Shown here: positions 35,201 through 50,200 of the stretch, one piece after another
How positions within the stretch are numbered: the first letter of the stretch is position 1
How the letters are laid out: every line of letters begins with the position of its first letter
From: Chrysogorgia sp. JL179-B06
Taxonomy: Eukaryota; Cnidaria; Anthozoa; Scleralcyonacea; Chrysogorgiidae
NCBI GenBank assembly: GCA_035772405.1
Contig: JAYKKM010000044.1
Coordinates: 1,146,001 to 1,210,000 of the forward strand
Direction: 5' to 3'
DNA length: 64,000 nt
The notes under the pieces: model-generated
Database searches by the model: none
What the model was told of the DNA's origin: nothing
Seen by the model: only the letters and a program-made list of their open reading frames with translations
Translations under genes and position numbers: made by a program

Positions 35201-38200
35201 AGGCATTATTTAGGCTATATTTTCATATTTTAAGCTTGTTTTGACAAGTTAAAAATGGTCGAAAATCGTCAAAAAGTTAAGGTTAACCCCTTTACTTTTT
35301 GTCCAAATTTGGCCATTTTTGCCAAATTTTTTTGGATGTCAAAAAATGACTAAATTTACGCTAGTTTCTGCTCATATTAATACCTAAGGCATTATTTAGG
35401 CTATATTTTCATATTTTAAGCTTGTTTTGACAAGTTAAAAATGGTCGAAAATCGTCAAAAAGTTAAGGTTAACCCTTTACTTTTTGTCCAAATTTGGCCA
35501 TTTTTGCAAATTTTTGGATGTCAAAAAATGACTAAATTTACGCTAGTTTCTGCTCATATTAATACCTAAGGCATTATTTAGGCTATATTTTCATATTTTA
35601 AGCTTGTTTTGACAAGTTAAAAATGGTCGAAAATCGTCAAAAAGTTAAGGTTAACCCCTTTACTTTTTGTCCAAATTTGGCCATTTTTGCCAAATTTTTG
35701 GATGTCAAAAAATGACTAAATTTACGCTAGTTTCTGCTCATATTAATACCTAAGGCATTATTTAGGCTATATTTTCATATTTTAAGCTTGTTTTGACAAG
35801 TTAAAAATGGTCGAAAATCGTCAAAAAGTTAAGGTTAACCCCTTTACTTTTTGTCCAAATTTGGCCATTTTTGCCAAATTTTTGGATGTCCAAAAATGAC
35901 TAAATTTACGCTAGTTTCTGCTCATATTAATACCTAAGGCATTATTTAGGCTATATTTTCATATTTTAAGCTTGTTTTGACAAGTTAAAAATGGTCGAAA
36001 ATCGTCAAAAAGTTAAGGTTAACCCCTTTACTTTTTGTCCAAATTTGGCCATTTTTGCCAAATTTTTGGATGTCAAAAAATGACTAAATTTACGCTAGTT
36101 TCTGCTCATATTAATACCTAAGGCATTATTTAGGCTATATTTTCATATTTTAAGCTTGTTTTGACAAGTTAAAAATGGTCGAAAATCGTCAAAAAGTTAA
36201 GGTTAACCCCTTTACTTTTTGTCCAAATTTGGCCATTTTTGCCAAATTTTTGGATGTCAAAAAATGACTAAATTTACGCTAGTTTCTGCTCATATTAATA
36301 CCTAAGGCATTATTTAGGCTATATTTTCATATTTTAAGCTTGTTTTGACAAGTTAAAAATGGTCGAAAATCGTCAAAAAGTTAAGGTTAACCCCTTTACT
36401 TTTTGTCCAAATTTGGCCATTTTTGCCAAATTTTTTGGATGTCAAAAAATGACTAAATTTACGCTAGTTTCTGCTCATATTAATACCTAAGGCATTATTT
36501 AGGCTATATTTTCATATTTTAAGCTTGTTTTCACAAGTTAAAAATGGTCGAAAATCGTCAAAAAGTTAAGGTTAACCCCTTTACTTTTTGTCCAAATTTG
36601 GCCATTTTTGCCAAATTTTTGGATGTCAAAAAATGACTAAATTTACGCTAGTTTCTGCTTATATTAATACCTAAGGCATTATTTAGGCTATATTTTCATA
36701 TTTTAAGCTTGTTTTGACAAGTTAAAAATGGTCGAAAATCGTCAAAAAGTTAAGGTTAACCCCTTTACTTTTTGTCCAAATTTGGCCATTTTTTGCCAAA
36801 TTTTTTGGATGTCAAAAAACGACTAAATTTACGCTAGTTTCTGCTCATATTAATACCTAAGGCATTATTTAGGCTATATTTTCATATTTTAAGCTTGTTT
36901 TGACAAGTTAAAAATGGTCGAAAATCGTCAAAAAGTTAAGGTTAACCCCTTTACTTTTTGTCCAAATTTGGCCATTTTTGCCAAATTTTTGGATGTCAAA
37001 AAATGACTAAATTTACGCTAGTTTCTGCTCATATTAATACCTAAGGCATTATTTAGGCTATATTTTCATATTTTAAGCTTGTTTTGACAAGTTAAAAATG
37101 GTCGAAAATCGTCAAAAAGTTAAGGTTAACCCCTTTACTTTTTGTCCAAATTTGGCCATTTTTGCCAAATTTTTGGATGTCAAAAAATGACTAAATTTAC
37201 GCTAGTTTCTGCTCATATTAATACCTAAGGCATTATTTAGGCTATATTTTCATATTTTAAGCTTGTTTTGACAAGTTAAAAATGGTCGAAAATCGTCAAA
37301 AAGTTAAGGTTAACCCCTTTACTTTTTGTCCAAATTTGGCCATTTTTGCCAAATTTTTGGATGTCAAAAAATGACTAAATTTACGCTAGTTTCTGCTCAT
37401 ATTAATACCTAAGGCATTATTTAGGCTATATTTTCATATTTTTAAGCTTGTTTTGACAAGTTAAAAATGGTCGAAAATCGTCAAAAAGTTAAGGTTAACC
37501 CCTTTACTTTTTGTCCAAATTTGGCCATTTTTGCCAAATTTTTGGATGTCAAAAAATGACTAAATTTACGCTAGTTTCTGCTCATATTAATACCTAAGGC
37601 ATTATTTAGGCTATATTTTCATATTTTAAGCTTGTTTTGACAAGTTAAAAATGGTCGAAAATCGTCAAAAAGTTAAGGTTAACCCCTTTACTTTTTGTCC
37701 AAATTTGGCCATTTTTGCCAAATTTTTTGGATGTCAAAAAATGACTAAATTTACGCTAGTTTCTGCTCATATTAATACCTAAGGCATTATTTAGGCTATA
37801 TTTTCATATTTTAAGCTTGTTTTGACAAGTTAAAAATGGTCGAAAATCGTCAAAAAGTTAAGGTTAACCCCTTTACTTTTTGTCCAAATTTGGCCATTTT
37901 TGCCAAATTTTTGGATGTCAAAAAACGACTAAATTTACGCTAGTTTCTGCTCATATTAATACCTAAGGCATTATTTAGGCTATATTTTCATATTTTAAGC
38001 TTGTTTTGACAAGTTAAAAATGGTCGAAAATCGTCAAAAAGTTAAGGTTAACCCCTTTACTTTTTGTCCAAATTTGGCCATTTTTGCCAAATTTTTGGAT
38101 GTCAAAAAAAGACTAAATTTACGCTAGTTTCTGCTCATATTAATACCTAAGGCATTATTTAGGCTATATTTTCATATTTTAAGCTTGTTTTGACAAGTTA

Positions 38201-41200
38201 AAAATGGTCGAAAATCGTCAAAAAGTTAAGGTTAACCCCTTTACTTTTTGTCCAAATTTGGCCATTTTTGCCAAATTTTTGGATGTCAAAAAATGACTAA
38301 ATTTACGCTAGTTTCTGCTCATATTAATACCTAAGGCATTATTTAGGCTATATTTTTCATATTTTAAGCTTGTTTTGACAAGTTAAAAATGGTCGAAAAT
38401 CGTCAAAAAGTTAAGGTTAACCCCTTTACTTTTTGTCCAAATTTGGCCATTTTTGCCAAATTTTTGGATGTCAAAAAACGACTAAATTTACGCTAGTTTC
38501 TGCTCATATTAATACCTAAGGCATTATTTAGGCTATATTTTCATATTTTAAGCTTGTTTTGACAAGTTAAAAATGGTTCGAAAATCGTCAAAAAGTTAAG
38601 GTTAACCCCTTTACTTTTTGTCCAAATTTGGCCATTTTTGCCAAATTTTTGGATGTCAAAAAATGACTAAATTTACGCTAGTTTCTGCTCATATTAATAC
38701 CTAAGGCATTATTTAGGCTATATTTTCATATTTTAAGCTTGTTTTGACAAGTTAAAAATGGTCGAAAATCGTCAAAAAGTTAAGGTTAACCCCTTTACTT
38801 TTTGTCCAAATTTGGCCATTTTTGCCAAATTTTTGGATGTCAAAAAACGACTAAATTTACGCTAGTTTCTGCTCATATTAATACCTAAGGCATTATTTAG
38901 GCTATATTTTCATATTTTAAGCTTGTTTTGACAAGTTAAAAATGGTCGAAAATCGTCAAAAAGTTAAGGTTAACCCCTTTACTTTTTGTCCAAATTTGGC
39001 CATTTTTGCCAAATTTTTGGATGTCAAAAAATGACTAAATTTACGCTAGTTTCTGCTCATATTAATACCTAAGGCATTATTTAGGCTATATTTTCATATT
39101 TTAAGCTTGTTTTGACAAGTTAAAAATGGTCGAAAATCGTCAAAAAGTTAAGGTTAACCCCTTTACTTTTTGTCCAAATTTGGCCATTTTTGCCAAATTT
39201 TTGGATGTCAAAAAAACGACTAAATTTACGCTAGTTTCTGCTCATATTAATACCTAAGGCATTATTTAGGCTATATTTTCATATTTTAAGCTTGTTTTGA
39301 CAAGTTAAAAATGGTCGAAAATCGTCAAAAAGTTAAGGTTAACCCCTTTACTTTTTGTCCAAATTTGGCCATTTTTGCCAAATTTTTGGATGTCAAAAAA
39401 TGACTAAATTTACGCTAGTTTCTGCTCATATTAATACCTAAGGCATTATTTAGGCTATATTTTCATATTTTAAGCTTGTTTTGACAAGTTAAAAATGGTC
39501 GAAAATCGTCAAAAAGTTAAGGTTAACCCCTTTACTTTTTGTCCAAATTTGGCCATTTTTGCCAAATTTTTGGATGTCAAAAAATGACTAAATTTACGCT
39601 AGTTTCTGCTCATATTAATACCTAAGGCATTATTTAGGCTATATTTTCATATTTTAAGCTTGTTTTGACAAGTTAAAAATGGTCGAAAATCGTCAAAAAG
39701 TTAAGGTTAACCCCTTTACTTTTTGTCCAAATTTGGCCATTTTTGCCAAATTTTTGGATGTCAAAAAATGACTAAATTTACGCTAGTTTCTGCTCATATT
39801 AATACCTAAGGCATTATTTAGGCTATATTTTCATATTTTAAGCTTGTTTTGACAAGTTAAAAATGGTCGAAAATCGTCAAAAAGTTAAGGTTAACCCCTT
39901 TACTTTTTGTCCAAATTTGGCCATTTTTGCCAAATTTTTTGGATGTCAAAAAACGACTAAATTTACGCTAGTTTCTGCTCATATTAATACCTAAGGCATT
40001 ATTTAGGCTATATTTTCATATTTTAAGCTTGTTTTGACAAGTTAAAAAATGGTCGAAAATCGTCAAAAAGTTAAGGTTAACCCCTTTACTTTTTGTCCAA
40101 ATTTGGCCATTTTTGCCAAATTTTTGGATGTCAAAAAATGACTAAATTTACGCTAGTTTCTGCTCATATTAATACCTAAGGCATTATTTAGGCTATATTT
40201 TCATATTTTAAGCTTGTTTTGACAAGTTAAAAATGGTCGAAAATCGTCAAAAAGTTAAGGTTAACCCCTTTACTTTTTGTCCAAATTTGGCCATTTTTGC
40301 CAAATTTTTGGATGTCAAAAAATGACTAAATTTACGCTAGTTTCTGCTCATATTAATACCTAAGGCATTATTTAGGCTATATTTTCATATTTTAAGCTTG
40401 TTTTGACAAGTTAAAAATGGTCGAAAATCGTCAAAAAGTTAAGGTTAACCCCTTTACTTTTTGTCCAAATTTGGCCATTTTTGCCAAATTTTTGGATGTC
40501 AAAAAATGACTAAATTTACGCTAGTTTCTGCTCATATTAATACCTAAGGCATTATTTAGGCTATATTTTCATATTTTAAGCTTGTTTTGACAAGTTAAAA
40601 ATGGTCGAAAATCGTCAAAAAGTTAAGGTTAACCCCTTTACTTTTTGTCCAAATTTGGCCATTTTTGCCAAATTTTTTGGATGTCAAAAAATGACTAAAT
40701 TTACGCTAGTTTCTGCTCATATTAATACCTAAGGCATTATTTAGGCTATATTTTCATATTTTAAGCTTGTTTTGACAAGTTAAAAATGGTCGAAAATCGT
40801 CAAAAAGTTAAGGTTAACCCCTTTACTTTTTGTCCAAATTTGGCCATTTTTGCCAAATTTTTGGATGTCAAAAAATGACTAAATTTACGCTAGTTTCTGC
40901 TCATATTAATACCTAAGGCATTATTTAGGCTATATTTTCATATTTTAAGCTTGTTTTGACAAGTTAAAAATGGTCGAAAATCGTCAAAAAGTTAAGGTTA
41001 ACCCCTTTACTTTTTGTCCAAATTTGGCCATTTTTGCCAAATTTTTGGATGTCAAAAAATGACTAAATTTACGCTAGTTTCTGCTCATATTAATACCTAA
41101 GGCATTATTTAGGCTATATTTTCATATTTTAAGCTTGTTTTGACAAGTTAAAAATGGTCGAAAATCGTCAAAAAGTTAAGGTTAACCCCTTTACTTTTTG

Positions 41201-44200
41201 TCCAAATTTGGCCATTTTTGCCAAATTTTTGGATGTCAAAAAACGACTAAATTTACGCTAGTTTCTGCTCATATTAATACCTAAGGCATTATTTAGGCTA
41301 TATTTTCATATTTTAAGCTTGTTTTGACAAGTTAAAAATGGTCGAAAATCGTCAAAAAGTTAAGGTTAACCCCTTTACTTTTGTCCAAATTTGGCCATTT
41401 TTGCCAAATTTTTTGGATGTCAAAAAATGACTAAATTTACGCTAGTTTCTGCTCATATTAATACCTAAGGCATTATTTAGGCTATATTTTCATATTTTAA
41501 GCTTGTTTTGACAAGTTAAAAATGGTCGAAAATCGTCAAAAAGTTAAGGTTAACCCCTTTACTTTTTGTCCAAATTTGGCCATTTTTGCCAAATTTTTGG
41601 ATGTCAAAAAATGACTAAATTTACGCTAGTTTTCCGCTCATATTAATACCTAAGGCATTATTTAGGCTATATTTTCATATTTTAAGCTTGTTTTTGACAA
41701 GTTAAAAATGGTCGAAAATCGTCAAAAAGTTAAGGTTAACCCCTTTACTTTTTGTCCAAATTTGGCCATTTTTGCCAAATTTTTGGATGTCAAAAAATGA
41801 CTAAATTTACGCTAGTTTCTGCTCATATTAATACCTAAGGCATTATTTAGGCTATATTTTCATATTTTAAGCTTGTTTTGACAAGTTAAAAATGGTCGAA
41901 AATCGTCAAAAAGTTAAGGTTAACCCCTTTACTTTTTGTCCAAATTTGGCCATTTTTGCCAAATTTTTGGATGTCAAAAAACGACTAAATTTACGCTAGT
42001 TTCTGCTCATATTAATACCTAAGGCATTATTTAGGCTATATTTTCATATTTTAAGCTTGTTTTGACAAGTTAAAAATGGTCGAAAATCGTCAAAAAGTTA
42101 AGGTTAACCCCTTTACTTTTTGTCCAAATTTGGCCATTTTTGCCAAATGTTTGGATGTCAAAAAATGACTAAATTTACGCTAGTTTCTGCTCATATTAAT
42201 ACCTAAGGCATTATTTAGGCTATATTTTCATATTTTAAGCTTGTTTTGACAAGTTAAAATTGGTCGAAAATCGTCAAAAAGTTAAGATTAACCCCTTTAC
42301 TTGTTGTCCAAATTTGGCCATTTTTGCCAAATTTTTGGATGTCAAAAATGACTAAATTTACGCTAGTTTCTGCTCATATTAATACCTAAGGCATTATTTA
42401 GGCTATATTTTCATATTTTAAGCTTGTTTTGACAAGTTAAAAATGGTCGAAAATCGTCAAAAAGTTAAGGTTAACCCCTTTACTTTTTGTCCAAATTTGG
42501 CCATTTTTGCCAAATTTTTGGATGTCAAAAAATGACTAAATTTACGCTAGTTTCTGCTCATATTAATACCTAAGGCATTATTTAGGCTATATTTTCATAT
42601 TTTAAGCTTGTTTTGACATGTTAAAAATGGTCGAAAATCGTCAAAGTTAAGGTTAACCCCTTTACTTTTTGTCCAAATTTTGGCCATTTTTGCCAAATTT
42701 TTGGATGTCAAAAAATGACTAAATTTACGCTAGTTTCTGCTCATATTAATACCTAAGGCATTATTTAGGCTATATTTTCATATTTTAAGCTTGTTTTGAC
42801 AAGTTAAAAATGGTCGAAAATCGTTCAAAAAAGTTAAGGTTAACCCCTTTACTTTTTGTCCAAATTTGGCCATTTTTGCCAAATTTTTGGATGTCAAAAA
42901 ATGACTAAATTTACGCTAGTTTTCTGCTCATATTAATACCTAAGGCATTATTTAGGCTATATTTTCATATTTTAAGCTTTTTCGACAAGTTAATAATGGT
43001 CGAAAATCGTTAAAAAGTTAAGGTTAACCCCTTTACTTTTTGTCCAAATTTGTCCATTTTTGACAAATTTTGGATGTCAAAAAATGACTAAATTTACGCT
43101 AGTTTCTGCTCATATTAATACCTAAGGCATTATTTAGGCTATATTTTCATATTTTAAGCTTGTTTTGACAAGTTAAAAATGGTCGAAAATCGTCAAAAAA
43201 GTTAAGGTTAACCCCTTTACTTTTTGTCCAAATTTGGCCATTTTTGCCAAATTTTTGGATGTCAAAAAATGACTAAATTTACGCTAGTTTCTGCTCATAT
43301 TAATACCTAAGGCATTATTTAGGCTATATTTTCATATTTTAAGCTTGTTTTGACAAGTTAAAAATGGTCGAAAATCGTCAAAAAGTTAAGGTTAACCCCT
43401 TTACTTTTTGTCCAAATTTGGCCATTTTTGCCAAATTTTTGGATGTCAAAAAATGACTAAATTTACGCTAGTTTTCTGCTCATATTAATACCTAAGGCAT
43501 TATTTAGGCTATATTTTCATATTTTAAGCTTGTTTTTGACAAGTTAAAAATGGTCGAAAATCGTCAAAAAGTTAAGGTTAACCCCTTTACTTTTTGTCCA
43601 AATTTGGCCATTTTTGCCAAATTTTTTGGATGTCAAAAATGACTAAATTTACGCTAGTTTCTGCTCATATTAATACCTAAGGCATTATTTAGGCTATATT
43701 TTCATATTTTAAGCTTGTTTTGACAAGTTAAAAATGGTCGAAAATCGTCAAAAAGTTAAGGTTAACCCCTTTACTTTTTGTCCAAATTTGGCCATTTTTG
43801 CCAAATTTTTGGATGTCAAAAAAACGACTAAATTTACGCTAGTTTCTGCTCATATTAATACCTAAGGCATTATTTAGGCTATATTTTCATATTTTAAGCT
43901 TGTTTTGACAAGTTAAAAATGGTCGAAAATCGTCAAAAAGTTAAGGTTAACCCCTTTACTTTTTGTCCAAATTTGGCCATTTTTGCCAAATTTTTGGATG
44001 TCAAAAAATGACTAAATTTACGCTAGTTTCTGCTCATATTAATACCTAAGGCATTATTTAGGCTATATTTTCATATTTTAAGCTTGTTTTGACAAGTTAA
44101 AAATGGTCGAAAATCGTCAAAAAGTTAAGGTTAACCCCTTTACTTTTTGTCCAAATTTGGCCATTTTGCCAAATTTTTGGATGTAAAAAAACGACTAAAT

Positions 44201-47200
44201 TTACGCTAGTTTCTGCTCATATTAATACCTAAGGCATTATTTAGGCTATATTTTCATATTTTAAGCTTGTTTTGACAAGTTAAAAATGGTCGAAAATCGT
44301 CAAAAAGTTAAGGTTAACCCCTTTACTTTTTGTCCAAATTTGGCCATTTTTGCCAAATTTTTGGATGTCAAAAAATGACTAAATTTACGCTAGTTTCTGC
44401 TCATATTAATACCTAAGGCATTATTTAGGCTATATTTTCATATTTTAAGCTTGTTTTGACAAGTTAAAATTGGTCGAAAATCGTCAAAAAGTTAAGGTTA
44501 ACCCCTTTACTTTTTGTCCAAATTTGGCCATTTTTGCCAAATTTTTGGATGTCAAAAAATGACTAAATTTACGCTAGTTTTCTGCTCATATTAATACCTA
44601 AGGCATTATTTAGGCTATATTTTCATATTTTAAGCTTGTTTTGACAAGTTAAAAATGGTCGAAAATCGTCAAAAGTTAAGGTTAACCCCTTTACTTTTTG
44701 TCCAAATTTGGCCATTTTTGCCAAATTTTTGGATGTCAAAAAATGACTAAATTTACGCTAGTTTCTGCTCATATTAATACCTTAAGGCATTATTTAGGCT
44801 ATATTTTCATATTTTAAGCTTGTTTTGACAAGTTAAAAATGGTCGAAAATCGTCAAAAAGTTAAGGTTAACCCCTTTACTTTTTGTCCAAATTTGGCCAT
44901 TTTTGCCAAATTTTTGGATGTCAAAAAATGACTAAATTTACGCTAGTTTCTGCTCATATTAATACCTAAGGCATTATTTAGGCTATATTTTCATATTTTA
45001 AGCTTGTTTTGACAAGTTAAAAATGGTCGAAAATCGTCAAAAAGTTAAGGTTAACCCCTTTACTTTTTTGTCCAAATTTGGCCATTTTTGCCAAATATTT
45101 TTGGATGTCAAAAAATGACTAAATTTTACGCTAGTTTCTGCTCATATTAATACCTAAGGCATTATTTAGGCTATATTTTCATATTTTAAGCTTGTTTTGA
45201 CAAGTTAAAAATGGTCGAAAATCGTCAAAAAGTTAAGGTTAACCCCTTTACTTTTTGTCCAAATTTGGCCATTTTTGCCAAATTTTTGGATGTCAAAAAA
45301 TGACTAAATTTACGCTAGTTTCTGCTCATATTAATACCTAAGGCATTATTTAGGCTATATTTTCATATTTTAAGCTTGTTTTGACAAGTTAAAAATGGTC
45401 GAAAATCGTCAAAAAGTTAAGGTTAACCCCTTTACTTTTTGTCCAAATTTGGCCATTTTTGCCAAATTTTTGGATGTCAAAAAATGACTAAATTTACGCT
45501 AGTTTCTGCTCATATTAATACCTAAGGCATTATTTAGGCTATATTTTCATATTTTAAGCTTGTTTTGACAAGTTAAAAATGGTCGAAAATCGTCAAAAAG
45601 TTAAGGTTAACCCCTTTACTTTTTGTCCAAATTTGGCCATTTTTGCCAAATTTTTGGATGTCAAAAAATGACTAAATTTACGCTAGTTTCTGCTCATATT
45701 AATACCTAAGGCATTATTTAGGCTATATTTTCATATTTTAAGCTTGTTTTGACAAGTTAAAAATGGTCGAAAATCGTCAAAAAGTTAAGGTTAACCCCTT
45801 TACTTTTTGTCCAAATTTGGCCATTTTTGCCAAATTTTTGGATGTCAAAAAATGACTAAATTTACGCTAGTTTCTGCTCATATTAATACCTAAGGCATTA
45901 TTTAGGCTATATTTTCATATTTTAAGCTTGTTTTGACAAGTTAAAATGGTCGAAAATCGTCAAAAGTTAAGGTTAACCCCTTTACTTTTTGTCCAAATTT
46001 GGCCATTTTTGCCAAATTTTTGGATGTCAAAAAATGACTAAATTTACGCTAGTTTCTGCTCATATTAATACCTAAGGCATTATTTAGGCTATATTTTCAT
46101 ATTTTAAGCTTGTTTTGACAAGTTAAAAATGGTCGAAAATCGTCAAAAAGTTAAGGTTAACCCCTTTACTTTTTGTCCAAATTTGGCCATTTTTGCCAAA
46201 TTTTTGGATGTCAAAAAATGACTAAATTTACGCTAGTTTCTGCTCATATTAATACCTAAGGCATTATTTAGGCTATATTTTCATATTTTAAGCTTGTTTT
46301 GACAAGTTAAAAATGGTCGAAAATCGTCAAAAAGTTAAGGTTAACCCCTTTACTTTTTGTCCAAATTTGGCCCATTTTTGCCAAATTTTTGGATGTCAAA
46401 AAATGACTAAATTTACGCTAGTTTCTGCTCATATTAATACCTAAGGCATTATTTAGGCTATATTTTCATATTTTAAGCTTGTTTTGACAAGTTAAAAATG
46501 GTCGAAAATCGTCAAAAAGTTAAGGTTAACCCCTTTACTTTTTGTCCAAATTTGGCCATTTTTTGCCAAATTTTTGGATGTCAAAAAATGACTAAATTTA
46601 CGCTAGTTTCTGCTCATATTAATACCTAAGGCATTATTTAGGCTATATTTTCATATTTTAAGCTTGTTTTGACAAGTTAAAAATGGTCGAAAATCGTCAA
46701 AAAGTTAAGGTTAACCCCTTTACTTTTTGTCCAAATTTGGCCATTTTTGCCAAATTTTTGGATGTCAAAAAATGACTAAATTTAACGCTAGTTTCTGCTC
46801 ATATTAATACCTAAGGCATTATTTAGGCTATATTTTCATATTTTAAGCTTGTTTTGACAAGTTAAAAAATGGTCGAAAAATCGTCAAAAAGTTAAGGTTA
46901 ACCCCTTTACTTTTGTCCAAATTTGGCCATTTTTGCCAAATTTTTGGATGTCAAAAATGACTAAATTTACGCTAGTTTCTGCTCATATTAATACCTAAGG
47001 CATTATTTAGGCTATATTTTCATATTTTAAGCTTGTTTTGACAAGTTAAAAATGGTCGAAAATCGTCAAAAAGTTAAGGTTAACCCCTTTACTTGTTGTC
47101 CAAATTTGGCCATTTTTGCCAAATTTTTGGATGTCAAAAATGACTAAATTTACGCTAGTTTCTGCTCATATTAATACCTAAGGCATTATTTAGGCTATAT

Positions 47201-50200
47201 TTTCATATTTTAAGCTTGTTTTGACAAGTTAAAAATGGTCGAAAATCGTCAAAAAGTTAAGGTTAACCCCTTTACTTTTTGTCCAAATTTGGCCATTTTT
47301 GCCAAATTTTTTGATGTCAAAAAATGACTAAATTTACGCTAGTTTCTGCTCATATTAATACCTAAGGCATTATTTAGGCTATATTTTCATATTTTAAGCT
47401 TGTTTTGACAAGTTAAAAATGGTCGAAAATCGTCAAAAAGTTAAGGTTAACCCCTTTACTTTTTGTCCAAATTTGGCCATTTTTGCCAAATTTTTGGATG
47501 TCAAAAAATGACTAAATTTACGCTAGTTTCTGCTCATATTAATACCTAAGGCATTATTTAGGCTATATTTTCATATTTTAAGCTTGTTTTGACAAGTTAA
47601 AAATGGTCGAAAATCGTCAAAAAGTTAAGGTTAACCCCTTTACTTTTTGTCCAAATTTGGCCATTTTTGCCAAATTTTTGGATGTCAAAAAAATGACTAA
47701 ATTTACGCTAGTTTCTGCTCATATTAATACCTAAGGCATTATTTAGGCTATATTTTCATATTTTAAGCTTGTTTTGACAAGTTAAAAATGGTCGAAAATC
47801 GTCAAAAAGTTAAGGTTAACCCCTTTACTTTTTGTCCAAATTTGGCCATTTTTGCCAAAATTTTTGGATGTCAAAAAAACGACTAAATTTACGCTAGTTT
47901 CTGCTCATATTAATACCTAAGGCATTATTTAGGCTATATTTTCATATTTTAAGCTTGTTTTGACAAGTTAAAAATGGTCGAAAATCGTCAAAAAGTTAAG
48001 GTTAACCCCTTTACTTTTTGTCCAAATTTGGCCATTTTTGCCAAATTTTTGGATGTCAAAAAATGACTAAATTTACGCTAGTTTCTGCTCATATTAATAC
48101 CTAAGGCATTATTTAGGCTATATTTTCATATTTTAAGCTTGTTTTGACAAGTTAAAAATGGTCGAAAATCGTCAAAAAGTTAAGGTTAACCCCTTTACTT
48201 TTTGTCCAAATTTGGCCATTTTTGCCAAATTTTTGGATGTCAAAAATGACTAAATTTACGCTAGTTTCTGCTCATATTAATACCTAAGGCATTATTTAGG
48301 CTATATTTTCATATTTTAAGCTTGTTTTGACAAGTTAAAAATGGTCGAAAATCGTCAAAAAGTTAAGGTTAACCCCTTTACTTTTTGTCCAAATTTGGCC
48401 ATTTTTGCCAAATTTTTGGATGTCAAAAAATGACTAAATTTACGCTAGTTTCTGCTCATATTAATACCTAAGGCATTATTTAGGCTATATTTTCATATTT
48501 TAAGCTTGTTTTGACAAGTTAAAAATGGTCGAAAATCGTCAAAAATTAAGGTTAACCCCTTTACTTTTTGTCCAAATTTGGCCATTTTTGCCAAATTTTT
48601 GGATGTCAAAAAAATGACTAAATTTACGCTAGTTTCTGCTCATATTAATACCTAAGGCATTATTTAGGCTATATTTTCATATTTTAAGCTTGTTTTGACA
48701 AGTTAAAAATGGTCGAAAATCGTCAAAAAGTTAAGGTTAACCCCTTTACTTTTTGTCCAAATTTGGCCATTTTTGCCAAATTTTTGGATGTCAAAAAATG
48801 ACTAAATTTACGCTAGTTTCTGCTCATATTAATACCTAAGGCATTATTTAGGCTATATTTTCATATTTTAAGCTTGTTTTGACAAGTTAAAAATGGTCGA
48901 AAATCGTCAAAAAGTTAAGGTTAACCCCTTTACTTTTTGTCCAAATTTGGCCATTTTTGCCAAATTTTTGGATGTCAAAAAATGACTAAATTTACGCTAG
49001 TTTCTGCTCATATTAATACCTAAGGCATTATTTAGGCTATATTTTCATATTTTAAGCTTGTTTTGACAAGTTAAAAATGGTCGAAAATCGTCAAAAAGTT
49101 AAGGTTAACCCCTTTACTTTTTGTCCAAATTTGGCCATTTTTGCCAAATTTTTGGATGTCAAAAAATGACTAAATTTACGCTAGTTTCTGCTCATATTAA
49201 TACCTAAGGCATTATTTAGGCTATATTTTCATATTTTAAGCTTGTTTTGACAAGTTAAAAATGGTCGAAAATCGTCAAAAAGTTAAGGTTAACCCCTTTA
49301 CTTTTTGTCCAAATTTGGCCATTTTTGCCAAATTTTTGGATGTCAAAAAAATGACTAAATTTACGCTAGTTTCTGCTCATATTAATACCTAAGGCATTAT
49401 TTAGGCTATATTTTCATATTTTAAGCTTGTTTTGACAAGTTAAAAATGGTCGAAAATCGTCAAAAAGTTAAGGTTAACCCCTTTACTTTTTGTCCAAATT
49501 TGGCCATTTTTGCCAAATTTTTGGATGTCGAAAATGACTAAATTTACGCTAGTTTCTGCTCATACTAATACCTAAGGCATTATTTAGGCTATATTTTCAT
49601 ATTTTAAGCTTGTTTTTGACAAGTTAAAAATGGTCGAAAATCGTCAAAAAGTTAAGGTTAACCCCTTTACTTTTTGTCCAAATTTGGCCATTTTTGCCAA
49701 ATTTTTGGATGTCAAAAAATGACTAAATTTACGCTAGTTTCTGCTCATATTAATACCTAAGGCATTATTTAGGGCTATATTTTCATATTTTAAGCTTGTT
49801 TTGACAAGTTAAAAATGGTCGAAAAATCGTCAAAAAGTTAAGGTTAACCCCTTTACTTTTTGTCCAAATTTGGCCATTTTTGCCAAATTTTTGGATGTCA
49901 AAAAATGACTAAATTTACGCTAGTTTCTGCTCATATTAATACCTAAGGCATTATTTAGGCTATATTTTCATATTTTAAGCTTGTTTTGACAAGTTAAAAA
50001 TGGTCGAAAATCGTCAAAAAGTTAAGGTTAACCCCTTTACTTTTTGTCCAAATTTGGCCATTTTTGCCAAATTTTTGGATGTCAAAAATGACTAAATTTA
50101 CGCTAGTTTCTGCTCATATTAATACCTAAGGCATTATTTAGGCTATATTTTCATATTTTAAGCTTGTTTTGACAAGTTAAAAATGGTCGAAAATCGTCAA

